Source: Dermatemys mawii
Taxonomy: Eukaryota > Chordata > Testudines > Dermatemydidae
Assembly (NCBI GenBank): GCA_007922305.1
Contig: ML677387.1
Location: 605,790 to 669,789, forward strand
Reading direction: 5' to 3'
Length of the DNA stretch: 64,000 nt
Positions within the stretch are counted from its first letter, which is position 1. The number at the start of each line of letters is the position of its first letter. The position numbers were made by a program, and so were the translations under genes. Below the pieces are notes generated by a model. That model was not told where the DNA came from. It made no database searches and worked only from the letters and a program-made list of their open reading frames with translations. Positions 1 through 11,420 of the stretch are shown here, piece after piece.

Positions 1-2390
1 CATGGTCCAGAGATTGGGGAACTGGGACTCCTGGGTTCTATTCTTCTCTGTAGCCACCATGTCCCAGACTGTCTCACTGAGGTGTCCAACGTTTGGTACC
101 AAACCTCTGAGAGTTAAACTCTGTGATGGGTGTGCTCATACCTGACAAGATTAATGAGGGCCTGAGTGGCCAGGTGGCCACCCAGAGACACGTGGGAAGG
201 AGGCCGGGGTAACTGAGAGTGAAGCTCAGCTGGGGAAGGACTGGGCCAGCACTGGAAAGCCAAGTTCCCGGAAGAGAGATGGTCACAGAGGGAGCAGACA
301 GCAGGGAGGGGCACCTGGTGTGGTGAGAGCTCCTTTCCCAAACCTAGACCCAAGGAGGTGCCCTGGGGGTGAGTGGAAACCCCACTGCAGGCTCTAAATA
401 AAAATCCAGCAGTGTCATGAGTGCTCAGCACCTGTGAAAATCAGCCCACCTACTGTGCGCCTCATTAAGGATTTAAAGGCCTGACCAGAAGTAGCCAAGT
501 TTGAAGACTTTGATCCTAACCTCGCAGTGTCTCAATTTCCCCCCTGTGTAATGGGTCTAGTTCTACACATGGTGCAACCTAACAGGGGGGTAGGGGTGGA
601 GGCTTAATTAATATTTTCAAAGTGTGAAGACCCCCTTTGCTGACAGGTGCAATGGTGGTGCACAGTGATTAACGGGCATGCAGATTACAGAAAGGAAGGG
701 CCGCAGGGTAACAAACAAAAGGCGGGAGTTCTCTCACCTGGGGTAGAGAATCTTTTTTCTCCGATCTGAATATTTATTTTATTCCTTTTTATCCTTTGTC
801 ACCCACTAAGGGAAGATGAAGAGGAGCCGGCCTCATGCCAGGACTTTTGGGCAGAGCATGAGGCCAGCTCAGGAGATGTTTTCGTTCCATATAACATAGT
901 ATCTTTGTCCCCTTCATGTAGGTTTTCTCTAGGGATTTTCAGGGCATCTCCTTGGGGCTCCAGCGAGTTCAGTAGGATTCAGATGGCCTTTGGAGGCTCC
1001 AAACCAGATCCTCCCTATTCAAAGGGCTGCATGCTGCTGTAATGGAGGAACATGGCTAGTTTGTGGGGAAAGAGGACTTTAGGAGGCCTTGAACCAGGTA
1101 TTTGCAGGCATTGTGCAGTAACGAAATGCACAGGGCCCGCAGGTCACATGTCAGAGAAACGACCCTGAGATCAGGAGAGCACTCGACATGTTCTCACCCT
1201 CGGTTGCACAAAGTGATTTTCTCAACGTGGAGACAGCTCCAGGGACCACGGGCAGCCGTGCAGGGAGCGCTCCTGAAATGTACCTCTGGGAGCTGAACAC
1301 ACCTGGAAGTGTCCTGCACCGGTCGAGTACCAGGGATTCTGATGTAAAACAGGAGCAGGCATGTGGTCCCAAAGACCTGCTGGAGCTGCCAACCCTGTCC
1401 TGCTCCTGATGTTTTTCTGTAACGGGTTCCTGCTTGATGGTCACAAACCAGGAGAGCACTTGAGCGGGTGCTTCACTTTAAGCCTGTGTATGTATATGTG
1501 AGCAAACTGAAGCCAAGGGGAATCAAGCACATGCTTAAAGTGAAGCGCATGCTTAAGTGCTAATCTGAATCCAGGCCTAACCCTGGGATTTCAAATAAGC
1601 GGGAAGTGAGTTTCATGAGGCTAGAGCGCGTGATCGTACCTATGCACTCAGCAGTGCCTTGCTGCCACAAGCGGTGGTGATGGGACATCTTCAGAGCATG
1701 CGACCGGGTACCACCCTGGTGTTCCTCTCCGGAGCTGTAATGGGAGCTCAGGCTGCATCCACCTGGAAGGGGACTTGTTGCTTCTAGTCAGTGCCACTTG
1801 AGAGGAGCAAGTTTGTTTCAGATCTTCAAGATGGGAGTAGAGCTGGTTTTCCAAGGGTAATGTGAACCCAGGAGTCCGATTCCATCATCCGTGGGTTCCC
1901 TGCACGTGATCACTCAAGAGCGGAGGCCGGGCAGCCTCAGGCCGAGCTGGTGATGTCAGCATTCTGCCTTCCAGACAGTGCTGGGGAGTGCGGATACTGC
2001 AAGGGCCCTTAGAGGAGAGAGGGGCAGAAACAGCATCATTCTGTGTGGGAACCTGCCTCTGGATGCACAAGGCAGCAATGACACAGTCACTGGGGTCGCT
2101 CCTCCAGCTCAGGGCGGGTCCCGCTGTCAGATCAGAGCTGCCCCGACAGGCTCTGTCTTTTGGGCAACACATGTGTAGCTTGTCGCACTGGTCAAGCCTC
2201 CCTGAACTGAGGATGTCCTGGTCCCTCCTCTCCCAGGCAGAGCTTCCCTGGGTGGGTGGTCGAGCCCTGGCCAATGGGGCTAGCCCCAAAGGAGCCTTGC
2301 TTAATTAATTTGGCCACTGAAGCTGCTCTCTCCTCACTCACACGTGGCAGTGGTCTGGGAGAGCCAGTCTCGGATCAAAGTATTTCACTT
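1..2390. other. Non-coding upstream sequence, nothing classified
   Basis: Short frames overlap on both strands without splice structure or recognisable protein similarity. A phrase at about 527-552 weakly recalls the conserved tail of MIR-like SINEs but is too short to call. Confidence 0.5.
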
Positions 2391-2479
2391 GCTCCAGGAA
2401 AGGCAGGTTAGAAAGAGCAGACACTGCACCCGGTCTCTCCGCATGGGCCATTGAGGTTCCCCGCAATAATTCCTAGAGC

Positions 2480-2770
2480 AGATTGTTCAGAAAAGCAGCC
2501 AGTCTTGAGTTAAAAATGGAGAATCCGCCACCACCCTCGGTAAATCGCACCCACGGTTAATTACTCTCACCGTTAAAAATTTACGCTGAATTTGTCTAGA
2601 CTGGGTGCAGTGTCTGCTCTTTCTCACCTGCCCTTGGAGCGTGTCTCGCCTGTCTCTGAGGAGCCCGTTACTGAATATTCGTTCCCCATGTCGGTACTTA
2701 TGGACTGTGAGCCCATCCCGTCACCCCTTGACCTTCTCTTTGTTAGGCCCTTGCATGGAAGCCTCAGATG
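2480..2770 (-). mobile_element. CR1 LINE fragment (RT C-terminal end, decayed)
   Basis: Read on the minus strand, 2700-2770 encodes a LTKRR(S)RGD-type phrase typical of the C-terminal end of the CR1 ORF2 protein. The adjacent 2495-2600 matches the CR1 segment around the phrase TTAATTACTCTCACCGTTAA. Stops and frameshifts are present. The 3' end of the element points to lower coordinates. The family is recognised by eye. Confidence 0.6.
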
Positions 2771-4681
2771 CCTTCCCCCCTCAGTCACCTTGTAACACAC
2801 GCTCCTGCAGGAGCGCCTGGTTTTGCAGCCTTTGCCCGTCATTCCGCTGACAGTGGGATTTCTTGCTGAGTTGAAGGTGTTCACACTTCTACCTGCCACC
2901 AGCTCTGCCCTTCCGTGTTATTGAACACAGACGGAAAGCTCTTGTTCAGAGAGGACCGGGGGAGCCCTCTCCCTTCCAGGAACCATGCCGTTTACTTACC
3001 CATTTATTAATTAGAAGGAAATAAAGTAGCTGGGAATGATCAAATTTTGAGAAAGACCTTGGGCTCTGAAATGCTCCCAGAGGAGCGATGCCTAATCTCT
3101 CCCTAATTGTATTGGCGTTTAATTTGTTGTTGTTTTTACTGTAATGCTCTCATTTTTCCAGATAGTTTGTTTTGTTTCATTCACTAGAGCTAGTTGGAGA
3201 TGAATATTCTCGATATTAACACTTGCCTGTTGCGTAATGTTAACGTGCTGGCAGGAGAAAACCAGGCTCAGCCTGGTTTGGCTGTTGTGCTTTCCACGCA
3301 GAGTGCATGCGAATTCGTGGGCGTGTTGCAGCGCTCCCCCTACGCGAGAGCCAGCACCAGCATTCGCTCGGATCTTTGCAGGGGCACAGGGCACTGCGGA
3401 ATCACTGCCACAGAGAGTCTGATTCCCAGCCGCGGCTGTGACAGGGTCCAGGGAGCGAAGTACCGTGCCGACAGCCCGGTATAAAGACCGGGGACGGAGT
3501 GGCCCAGAGAGCACGGTAATAGCCGCCACAAGCGACAACCAGTGCTGATTGCTGTCTTTGTACAGCCACACGTACCTCAAGCCAGGCCATGTGACTGGAG
3601 CCAGGAAACACACAAAGTGTCAAAGCCAGTCGGCCTAACTCCATTGACATGCAATCAGCTTCCTACCCACTCAGAGCCAGAGCCCTCAACTCCTGGCCTG
3701 TATGTCAAGTCCTGTACGTCAGACCTTAACGAGGGGGATGAGACAGAACCCCTGGGGTGCAGCCACTGTGCCCTCTTTACTCTCTATTCTGGCTTTTCTC
3801 TCACAATGCCTTACTAGTGGCAAGCAGCAAACCCCGCCGGGTGTTGTTACCTCTCAGTACAATCGCACATGGAGCCCCCCGAGCTACCCATGAATCTTAG
3901 CGAAAGGTACCAGCCAAATCCCGCCCAGCTCCCAGCCTTGTACCCGAGGAACAGACTGTCTTGTACTGCTCAAGAGCCTTTCTTGAGCAAGGCAAGATTA
4001 TTAATTGGTTTACTACTGCATCAATGGACAGTGGGTCTACACCAGCCTTTGTAAACCTGAGCAGATTTACCAGACACAGCAGGCAAACTCCCTGGGAAAG
4101 ATAAACAGAAAAACAAGTTGATTGATTGCAAAGATAGGCAAAAAATCAGAGTGGTTACCAAAATAAAATCTAAGTTTGCTGTCTAAACTGTAACCCTTAT
4201 CACACTAGACAGTATTTAGATCAAGCAGCGTTCTCACCTCACTGGATCTTACAGTCCCTTAAACCTGGGCCATTCTCCTCTGTTGAAATCACCAGTCTAC
4301 TGTGCATCCTTGTGGCTTGCAGCATAGGTTGGGGGAAGAGAAAAGGCCACGCATATGGCCCCATGTTCTGTTTTATAATCTTAGTCCCATGTGCTCGGAG
4401 AACACAATCCAGACAGGTCTGGTTTGGGCATTGCTCAGTCATTGGGCAAGGTTGAGCAATTCCCCAGGTGTGGTCTTGTGCAAATGAGTTATTGACTTGT
4501 TGCTCCCTTGCTGGAAAATGGCTGTTAATGGTTGTTTGACACCTGCCCAGGCATTGGTTAGCTCCCTTGTCCTCGTGTTTGGGGATCTAATATCTGCGCG
4601 ATTCCCCCAGCTCGCAGCATATTTTAGTGACAACCATACCACACATTCTCATAACTTCCTATGCATTAATGATGCACACAT
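2771..4681. other. Intergenic or intron sequence, nothing classified
   Basis: It contains a moderately CpG-containing stretch near 3300-3480 and short frames on both strands that show no splice context or protein similarity. No repeat was recognised. Confidence 0.45.
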
Positions 4682-4694
4682 TTATATGGAACAG
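4682..4694. repeat. Target-site duplication (left) of the palindromic PLE
   Basis: TTATATGGAACAG is repeated exactly at 4932-4944 on the other side of the element. Confidence 0.85.
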
Positions 4695-4931
4695 AATCAG
4701 AGGGGTAGCCGTGTTAGTCTGGAATTGCAGAAGTGACAAAGAGTCCTGTGGCACTTTAAAGACTAACTAAAGTTTTAGAGCATAAGCTTTTGTGGGCTAA
4801 TACCCACTTCGTCGGATGCATGCTCCTGGATACTTCCACTGCATGCATCCGACGAAGAGGGTATTAGCCCATGAAAGTTTATGCTCTAAAACTTTAGTTA
4901 GTCTTTAAGGTGCCACAGGACTCTTTGTCAC
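4695..4931. mobile_element. Penelope-like element 3' end in palindromic inverted-arm form, with 13-bp TSD
   Basis: The left arm, 4695-4822, is the 3' terminal sequence of the same family as 41474-42810, in minus orientation. The right arm, 4823-4931, is the same terminal sequence in plus orientation but lacks its last ~40 bp. The arms meet head to head with almost no spacer, forming a near-perfect palindrome. The whole is flanked by a perfect 13-bp direct repeat TTATATGGAACAG at 4682-4694 and 4932-4944, so it entered as one insertion. Confidence 0.85.
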
Positions 4932-4944
4932 TTATATGGAACAG
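4932..4944. repeat. Target-site duplication (right) of the palindromic PLE
   Basis: This is an exact copy of 4682-4694. Confidence 0.85.
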
Positions 4945-4999
4945 TGGGTTTTAGCAGATCATTACCTCTCCCTGATATCTCACATGACATGCTTTATAG

Positions 5000-5207
5000 C
5001 AGGCCTGCACAACATGCAGCCCGGGGGCCACATGCAGCCTGCACAGGTTCACTGTGCGGCCCGCGGGGAGTAAGGAAAGGTGGGGCAAGCCAAGCGATGG
5101 AGTGGAGGGAAGCGGATGGGGGCGGGGTGAGGGCGGGGCTTTTCGGCCCGCAGCTGGGTTTTTTGCAGTAATATGGCCCTGGCTGCTTTCCGAGTTGTGC
5201 AGGCCTG
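5000..5207. mobile_element. Non-autonomous hAT-type MITE, 208 bp, with TIRs and 8-bp TSD
   Basis: The terminal inverted repeats are perfect over 14 bp: CAGGCCTGCACAAC at 5000-5013 and its complement at 5194-5207. The flanking 8-bp duplication is CTTTATAG at 4992-4999 and 5208-5215. An 8-bp TSD and CAGG-type termini are diagnostic of the hAT superfamily. The interior is GC-rich, around a 'gcggcccgcgggg' core, and carries no transposase. It sits 55 bp from the palindromic PLE. Confidence 0.9.
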
Positions 5208-5694
5208 CTTTATAGGCAGTATCACAGTTCTATATAGAGGAGGAATAGGAGGGTTACAGGATGCTCCCCCGAGGTATAGAGTGTCACAGGGGGTTTCAGA
5301 AATATCCAAACTGCTTGCGAGACCTGGGTGCAAATCCCACAATGTGCCTTCCTTGTCTGTTGCTCGAAGGCTGGTTCCTAGTGAATACATATCTCTAAGC
5401 CAAACATTGGGGAACATTTTCAAAAGCACTGAAGTCATTTAAGAGCCTGGCATCTTTGAAAATATGAGAGGTTCTGATTTTATTGCAGCAGCCCCTAGAG
5501 GCCCCAGCCCCAAAGTGCCAGCGTGAAGATAATCCCTCCATTCAAAGGAGCCACCTGTCCTGCTCAGGATATCCAGGAACACTGCACAGCCAGACTCCAG
5601 TGAGTGGGCAGAGCTGAGCGTGGGAAGCCCATCGCCATTCTGTGCTTGGTTCCGTTCAATGTCATTGATCTTTCATTTTCATGATGAAGTGACA

Positions 5695-5862
5695 ATCTTT
5701 TAACCAATTCCTGATCCATGAGAGGACCTTCCCTCTGATCCTACGCCTCCTTACTTTGCTTAAGAGCCTTGGTAAGGGACCTTGTCAAAGACTTTCCCAG
5801 AGTCCAAGTACACTATATCCACTGGATCACCCTTGTCTATATGCTTGTTGGCTCCCTCAGAA
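5695..5862 (-). mobile_element. CR1 LINE reverse-transcriptase fragment
   Basis: The minus-strand translation contains DPVDIVYLD and FDKVP. This is the CR1/non-LTR RT block surrounding the first catalytic Asp, followed by a degenerate RGK/GIG segment. Both ends are truncated and in-frame stops are present. Confidence 0.85.
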
Positions 5863-7461
5863 AGACAATGAGACTTCACTGGTGCCCCATGTGGGCTGGG
5901 GAAGTGCCTTGCTTTATGAGAATGCTGCTTGATAACCCTGAGCTTTGAGGTATAAGCAAAGGCACATGATCCAATCCAGGAGCCCCAGCTCTTCGGTTAG
6001 TGCATCCCTTGCCCAGCATATCCCTTGTGCCGATAGTAAAGGAGCTGGCAAGGCAGGCCTTTCTACCCAAGTGATAACTGGTGCAGGATCCATGAACAGG
6101 ATATGATGCCTGCAGGGTACGTATACGTCTGCCGGATACAAGGCAGCCCTGAGGCAGCCCTCCCAGCAAAGACAGAAGGCAGTCATCTCATGTGGAAGTT
6201 GAGAGAGGCCCGCGTTTCAAACCCGCACTGCATGACTCCAACTTGATTATTACTTTCAGTCTGCAGGGAGAAGAATAGATGACAGGGAAATCAAGAGGGA
6301 AATGGCATTGATCCTTCCTCTAGTACTTGACAAAGTGCAGAGCTGAGCCAGTCTCCAAACAGTTCACAAATACTGACACTTCAAAGGGCTTGTTTTAATC
6401 CATTTCACCAGTAAACTGATGGAGAGTAGGTCTGGAAATTCACACACGAGGCTTCAAAGAGGTTTTTAAAGAACCTAATTTGAAAGCGCAGAGAGAAATA
6501 TCAGGTTGTTTAAAAAAACAACCCCCTTTTTCCAAAGCAAAGACAGATTAGTCTGACTTCTTAATAGGGAAATGGGGCATCAAATGTGGCTAAGCCAGGC
6601 AGTGTTTTTTGCCAAGAAGCATTTATTGGTGGAATGATTCCTGGATTTAGGGGAGAGTGAATGAACCAATCTGGTTTATATTAGCAGCTTGACTTGAAAC
6701 CAGGGAGGTGTCGCCCCCTCTCTCTGATGTTTGCTTTTAAAAGTGTGTCTGTTATTGAAGGCCGGCCACGCATTCAGGGCTGCAAATCCCTAGTGAATTG
6801 GGAGCTCTGCTGGCAGCAATTGGCAGAAGCTGCTGTGCCCAGTTATTGCGAAAGTCTGATTTGCCCCCCAGGAACAATGGATGCTTTGGAGTTGGTGGGA
6901 AAGGTCAACACAGGGATGTTTCAAAACACCCTGAAAAATGCAACAACAGATGAAAAAACCAGCAATTGCCTGCCAGCTCCCAGCACTCCCCACTCTACAA
7001 TGTTAAAATGAAAGAAAATGGATATTCTGCACCCAGAACAGCTTGTCAGAATCCCCAGAAATAGAACGGAAACTAACACCGACTGCTTTGAAAGCAGTAA
7101 ATTAATCAGCCAATTAAAATCCTGCTGTATAGGCTGCCACAAACCCTCCATCGTTTGAAATATACCAAGCACATGTGAACAGACTGCGTACTGTACTAGT
7201 AAACAACCCCCAAACTTACGGGATCTTTTGAAGGAGCTTGTGTTCAGTGTGGTGCAGCATGACCAGCCAGCTTGGGCTATGCAATGCTGTGAATGAGAAG
7301 AGAGGGGAGGAAGATCATAGCAGGCACGGGCAGCATTGGGTTTAATGTTACCTTGCGATCTCTTCTGAGGACCGGCTGCTTTAAGGGGGTCTGCAGATCT
7401 CTGTGCTGTGTGAAAACAAAAGGGAGACCGAATGTCAGAGGATCCACTAAAATAGGAGAAA
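5863..7461. other. Non-coding stretch, nothing classified
   Basis: Only stop-limited frames are visible. The longest (minus, 6921-7499) runs into the GT microsatellite and the start of the CR1 fragment and shows no recognisable domain. Confidence 0.4.
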
Positions 7462-7481
7462 GTGTGTGTGTGTGTGTGTGT
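7462..7481. repeat. (GT)10 microsatellite
   Basis: Ten uninterrupted GT units lie just outside the 3' end of the adjacent CR1 copy. Confidence 0.95.
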
Positions 7482-7489
7482 AATATGGG

Positions 7490-8310
7490 GAATTGCCATA
7501 TAGGGTCAAACCCCAGATCCATCGATTCCAATGTCCTCTCTCTGGTCCATACCAGCAATATCAGAGGAAGATGCAAGATGCCAGGCAGTACGCCGACATG
7601 CATTAACCTGCTCTGCATCAAAGTCTGATCCCCAATGGTTAGTCTAGCGTGAGTCTGAAATACCTGGTTTTATCTCCTTTGTAAATTTAATGTTAGAATC
7701 AACTCTTCTAACTCTGCATATTTGTGTTTCCCATATAAATGTCCAGTCCCTCTTCAAATCTGGCTGGTTCTTGGCCTCAACAAACATCACGTGGCAGTAA
7801 GTTTCAACACTTAATTACACTTTGGGTAAAAAATAATTTTCTTTTAAGAGGTGGCAAATTCAAAACTGATAATTTCACTGAATTGCCGCTTGTTCTTGTG
7901 TTCTGAGACAGGGAGAAAAGAAGCCCCCAGTCTCCCTTCTCTATCCTATTCATTCTTTTAAATACTTTTATCATTCATGTCCCTGCTTATTTATCTCCTT
8001 TCGGAGGTAAACAATCCCAATCTTTCCAGTCTCTCTTCATGTGAGTTTTTCCACGCCCTCATCATTCTTGCTGCCTTCCACTGACCCCTCCCCCATTTCT
8101 GCAATATCTTTTTGGAGGCAGGGTGAACATTCTGTACACAGTATTTCCAAAAGGTCACACAGTTGGCTTATATAATGGCATTATAAGAGTCTATGTATCC
8201 TCCATCTTATTCTTATGCAGCCTAACATCTTGTTTGCTTTCTTTCTAAATACAACCTCACTGCACATTGTGCAGAGGTCTTCAGTAAGGTGTCCGAAGTT
8301 CTACTTAATT
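7490..8310 (-). mobile_element. CR1 LINE, 3' UTR and ORF2 C-terminal part (old copy)
   Basis: The order is that of an antisense CR1. A 'gccatatagggtcaaacc'-type 3' UTR phrase comes first, near 7495. The C-terminal ORF2 region follows (7730-8060), then the segment with 'cctaacatcttgtttgctttc' near 8220. The 3' end lies at the lower coordinate. The copy is heavily diverged with no open frame. The right boundary is approximate. Confidence 0.75.
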
Positions 8311-9559
8311 TTCTGTCAAAAAAGCATTGTGATGGACAATGTTCAGCCAGTCCAAATCCTTGAGGTTTGTAAGCCGCATCTTGTAACTCTCCCAAACATA
8401 TTTTTTTCTCTCGTATGATGAACGCAATGCTTGCATTTAATTTGCACCTTAGGAGAAGATTTTGATCCAGCAGTGGATGCTGCAAAAGCATTTCCCAATG
8501 GCTCAGGGATTTTCTGAGGAAGTAACACAGCTGGGAACTTGAACTGTTCTGGAGAACAGAATTCACTTAACCAAAAGGATCCCCTGGTCTAAAACTGACA
8601 TATGGTGGTGAACTCTCCTAACCCTTCACCTTGTCACAATGGAGAATGAAGAAATGGCGGCCATTTCAAAAACAAGCCTACAAAGGCATAAAGTTAGTTA
8701 CTGTAGACCTGACTATTGGAAAATATCAAGCAATTAGACAATTTGATGACATTATTTCCGAGCACTAAAGATGCTGCATGATATACTGCTAATTATAATA
8801 ATTAATCATTCTAATTCTCAATTAAGCTGTGGTTTAAATCTGACAGGGCTGTAGGTTGTGTTGTGTTGTGTTGACGATGGTTGTCTTTTTTCTCTTTAAT
8901 CTTCAGGTATTTTTGATGCAATTCTAACCACTTTGCTGACACTAAAAGTCTTTAGCAGTCTAGGAAACTGCTATCTGGGAGGCCCCACTTGCAGCTGATT
9001 TATTCGCCTGATTGGACCTTCTGCTCATTCTCAAACCACTGTTGCATGACACCATTGGCTGCCTTACCGTGGGGCCCTTGCAGTGGGGCTCCAGAATATG
9101 GATAAGGCTGTTGGGAGCTCTGTGACAAGAGCTGCATGCAAACAGTGCACGATGCTGACAAGTTGTATTGGTCTTGCACGGCAAAACCCAGGCAGTCACT
9201 TTGCTATGCATTCACGAGCAGCATCTGCTGGCAACGTAACTATTTACCTATATGTGAGACGTCTCAGGTGCTCTTGTAACACCGCTCTCACTATAATGGA
9301 AACCGAGTTATGTCAACTAACGATATAGCCTTTGAAATTACGAGGTTATTTTACTAGTCTTCCATTTGGTGTGGCTTTAAACCGAGTCCCTTCTTTCTCT
9401 TGCTGTTTGCCCTATGACTGCCAGCTCATGTGGGTCACCGTCAGCTACTCCTTGCCCTCATCCTTGTCATTCCATTTCAATTCTAAAACGTTAAAGACGC
9501 CTTTGTTCTGCAGATGTGACAGCGTTTGGAAATTCCTTAGTTTGGGGTTTTATTATAAC
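8311..9559. other. Non-coding stretch with a short pentanucleotide repeat
   Basis: A (GTTGT)n tract occupies about 8855-8873. Otherwise no gene or recognised repeat was seen. Confidence 0.4.
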
Positions 9560-9572
9560 GGGGGGGGGGGGG
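9560..9572. repeat. Poly-G tract (G13)
   Basis: Thirteen consecutive G residues. Confidence 0.95.
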
Positions 9573-9725
9573 TGTATTCTAGATCTCGGGGCTTCTCAGC
9601 CTTTTTTTCGACCACAGCCCCAAGATCCCCTGCTCTCATCTGAGTGAGCACAACCCTCTGTGGCCTGCTAAAAATAGCTGTTGTATCTTATTGTAGCTTT
9701 AGTTTTGAATTCCCTTCACACCATC

Positions 9726-10111
9726 TGTCACGGGGGGTGGGGGAGTCCCGTTCCCACACCCCCCACTTCCTGGGATTCACAGTGATTCTTAGCCAGCCAG
9801 TAGATCAGAAGGTTTATTTGAGATGCCAGGCACACAATCCCACTTAGAGCTGTCAGTACAAACAGGCCCCCTTGGCCCGGCCCTTCTGGGGGGCAGGGAG
9901 ATGAGACCCCGAATCCGGGTTCCCCACCTGCTTCCTCCGCCAGCGTCTAACCCCTTTTCAAAAAACTCCAACGTCTGCCTGCCCTTTGTTCCCTTGCCAG
10001 CCCCAAGGTGTCAACTCCCCTCCCCCTCCATCTCAGGTTAGAGCTCCAGGTTTCCAGGTCAGAGTAGTTTAGCCTCAAGAGTTATGTCCACCCTTCCCCC
10101 TACTTGTCACA
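9726..10111 (-). mobile_element. Solo LTR of an endogenous retrovirus or LTR retrotransposon, 386 bp, with 5-bp TSD
   Basis: On the minus strand it begins TGTGACAAGTAG and ends CCCCGTGACA, the TG...CA form of an LTR. A polyadenylation signal AATAAA (complement at 9813-9818) lies about 90 bp from its 3' end, as in an R region. The flanking 5-bp direct repeat CCATC is at 9721-9725 and 10112-10116. No gag, pol or env sequence adjoins, so it is a solo LTR. A second copy lies at 22877 in the opposite orientation. Confidence 0.85.
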
Positions 10112-10116
10112 CCATC

Positions 10117-11150
10117 CTTAAGCACTTTGGCAGGGATGTCTAAACAGTGAAATGAGGATAAATCGAACCCGACCGTGTAAAGAAGTTCTAGTGTCACAGA
10201 GGTGACCTCTCAGGCACTCTGGCACTCAGCGTGGTGTGGGCATAGTGCTGGGCACTTTACAACACATTGAGGGAAGTCTAATCCTTTGCACTTTGGTAGC
10301 CTCTTTCCCCAAGGAACTCAGATAAAGTAAGAAGAATGAATGATCTAGACTCTTGATTCATCCCCAGTCGGGGGAGGGAAGGTGGTGTTCTCCTAGGGAA
10401 ACAATCCTGGAAAGGCCGTGTCTTGCTGAAGTGCCCGCATCAATCCTGGCAGCGGTGGAACAGAACCCAGGAGCTGTGACTCTAAGCACATAAGACAACT
10501 ACTGATTCTCTGACCCACAGACACAGGAGATAAAAAGGACTGATTTTTAAAAAGAGCAATAATCACGGGACGATGTTTGGAAGACGGGGAGGCTGGGATG
10601 TAAGCGCCTTATGCTTCGTTTGTGGGAAAGCACCTTGGTGCCTGCTGTTGCTGATGAGACTAATATACGGATTACAGGATAACCCAGAGAGGTGTAATGA
10701 AATCTGCCAACCCTTGGACCATGTGGAGTCAGCACACAGAATTCTATTAAAAGAGCAAAGACTGAGATGCTCAGAGCTGACTAGGAGATTTAGGCACACT
10801 GCAGTGGTAGTAATGGGGGTTCTTTCTCTAAAGAGCCTCCCAGGAGAGAAGAGGGAGCTGAATCGTTCTGATCCTCGTGAAAAGGGACGAGAGGGAATCA
10901 CGATGCACTGAGAAGGATGATTGTGATCTGCAGCGATCTGCTCTCCAGGGTGGGAGGAGAAGGACATTCCCAGTGGGTTCTCACTGACATGGTTCACACC
11001 GCCGGCCAGATCCTGCTTCCTAACGTCCCCGACCTGATTCCAGTGCCCTTGGTTGCCTGAACATAGCAATCAGGATTTGATCTTTTCTCTCTATTTGAGG
11101 ATGAAGTAATTTGGTTACAGTTTTACAGCAAGGCCTGGCTAGCCCCACTG
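10117..11150. other. Non-coding stretch, nothing classified
   Basis: Short overlapping frames only; no domain, splice pair or repeat recognised. Confidence 0.4.
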
Positions 11151-11179
11151 GTATTACAGGGGCATGAAGGACCCCCTCC

Positions 11180-11420
11180 CCGCACGGAGAACAGGGCCCC
11201 GTTGTGTTCGGCGCTGCACAAACATGGCAATTTCAGTCTAAACAGCCAAGACAAAGGCAGGGAGAAAAGGAGAATGATACTCCCCAGCGTACAAAGAGGA
11301 ACTGGGGCCCTGAAAGGTTAAGTGACTCACCAAGGTCACAGAAGACATCTGTGGAGGAGCCAGCAACCGACCCCAGGTCTGTCCAGCGTCTCAGCCACAA
11401 AGGCCATCCCCATCGCTCTT
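11180..11420 (-). repeat. Ancient LINE/SINE tail with MIR-like core
   Basis: The segment around 'aggttaagtgactcaccaag' (about 11316-11335) is the strongly conserved MIR/CORE-SINE-like block in antisense. The upstream part, near 11190-11250, resembles the antisense of the L3/CR1-type tail seen in sense at 12590 and 18655. Family assignment is by eye. Confidence 0.5.

Noticed and set aside
3119..3613. A 164-codon minus-strand open frame in a CpG-containing stretch
   Set aside because: Overlapping frames on both strands are equally open, so this looks like base composition, not coding.
6921..7499. A 192-codon minus-strand open frame
   Set aside because: Its beginning is translated GT microsatellite and CR1-adjacent sequence; no protein similarity.
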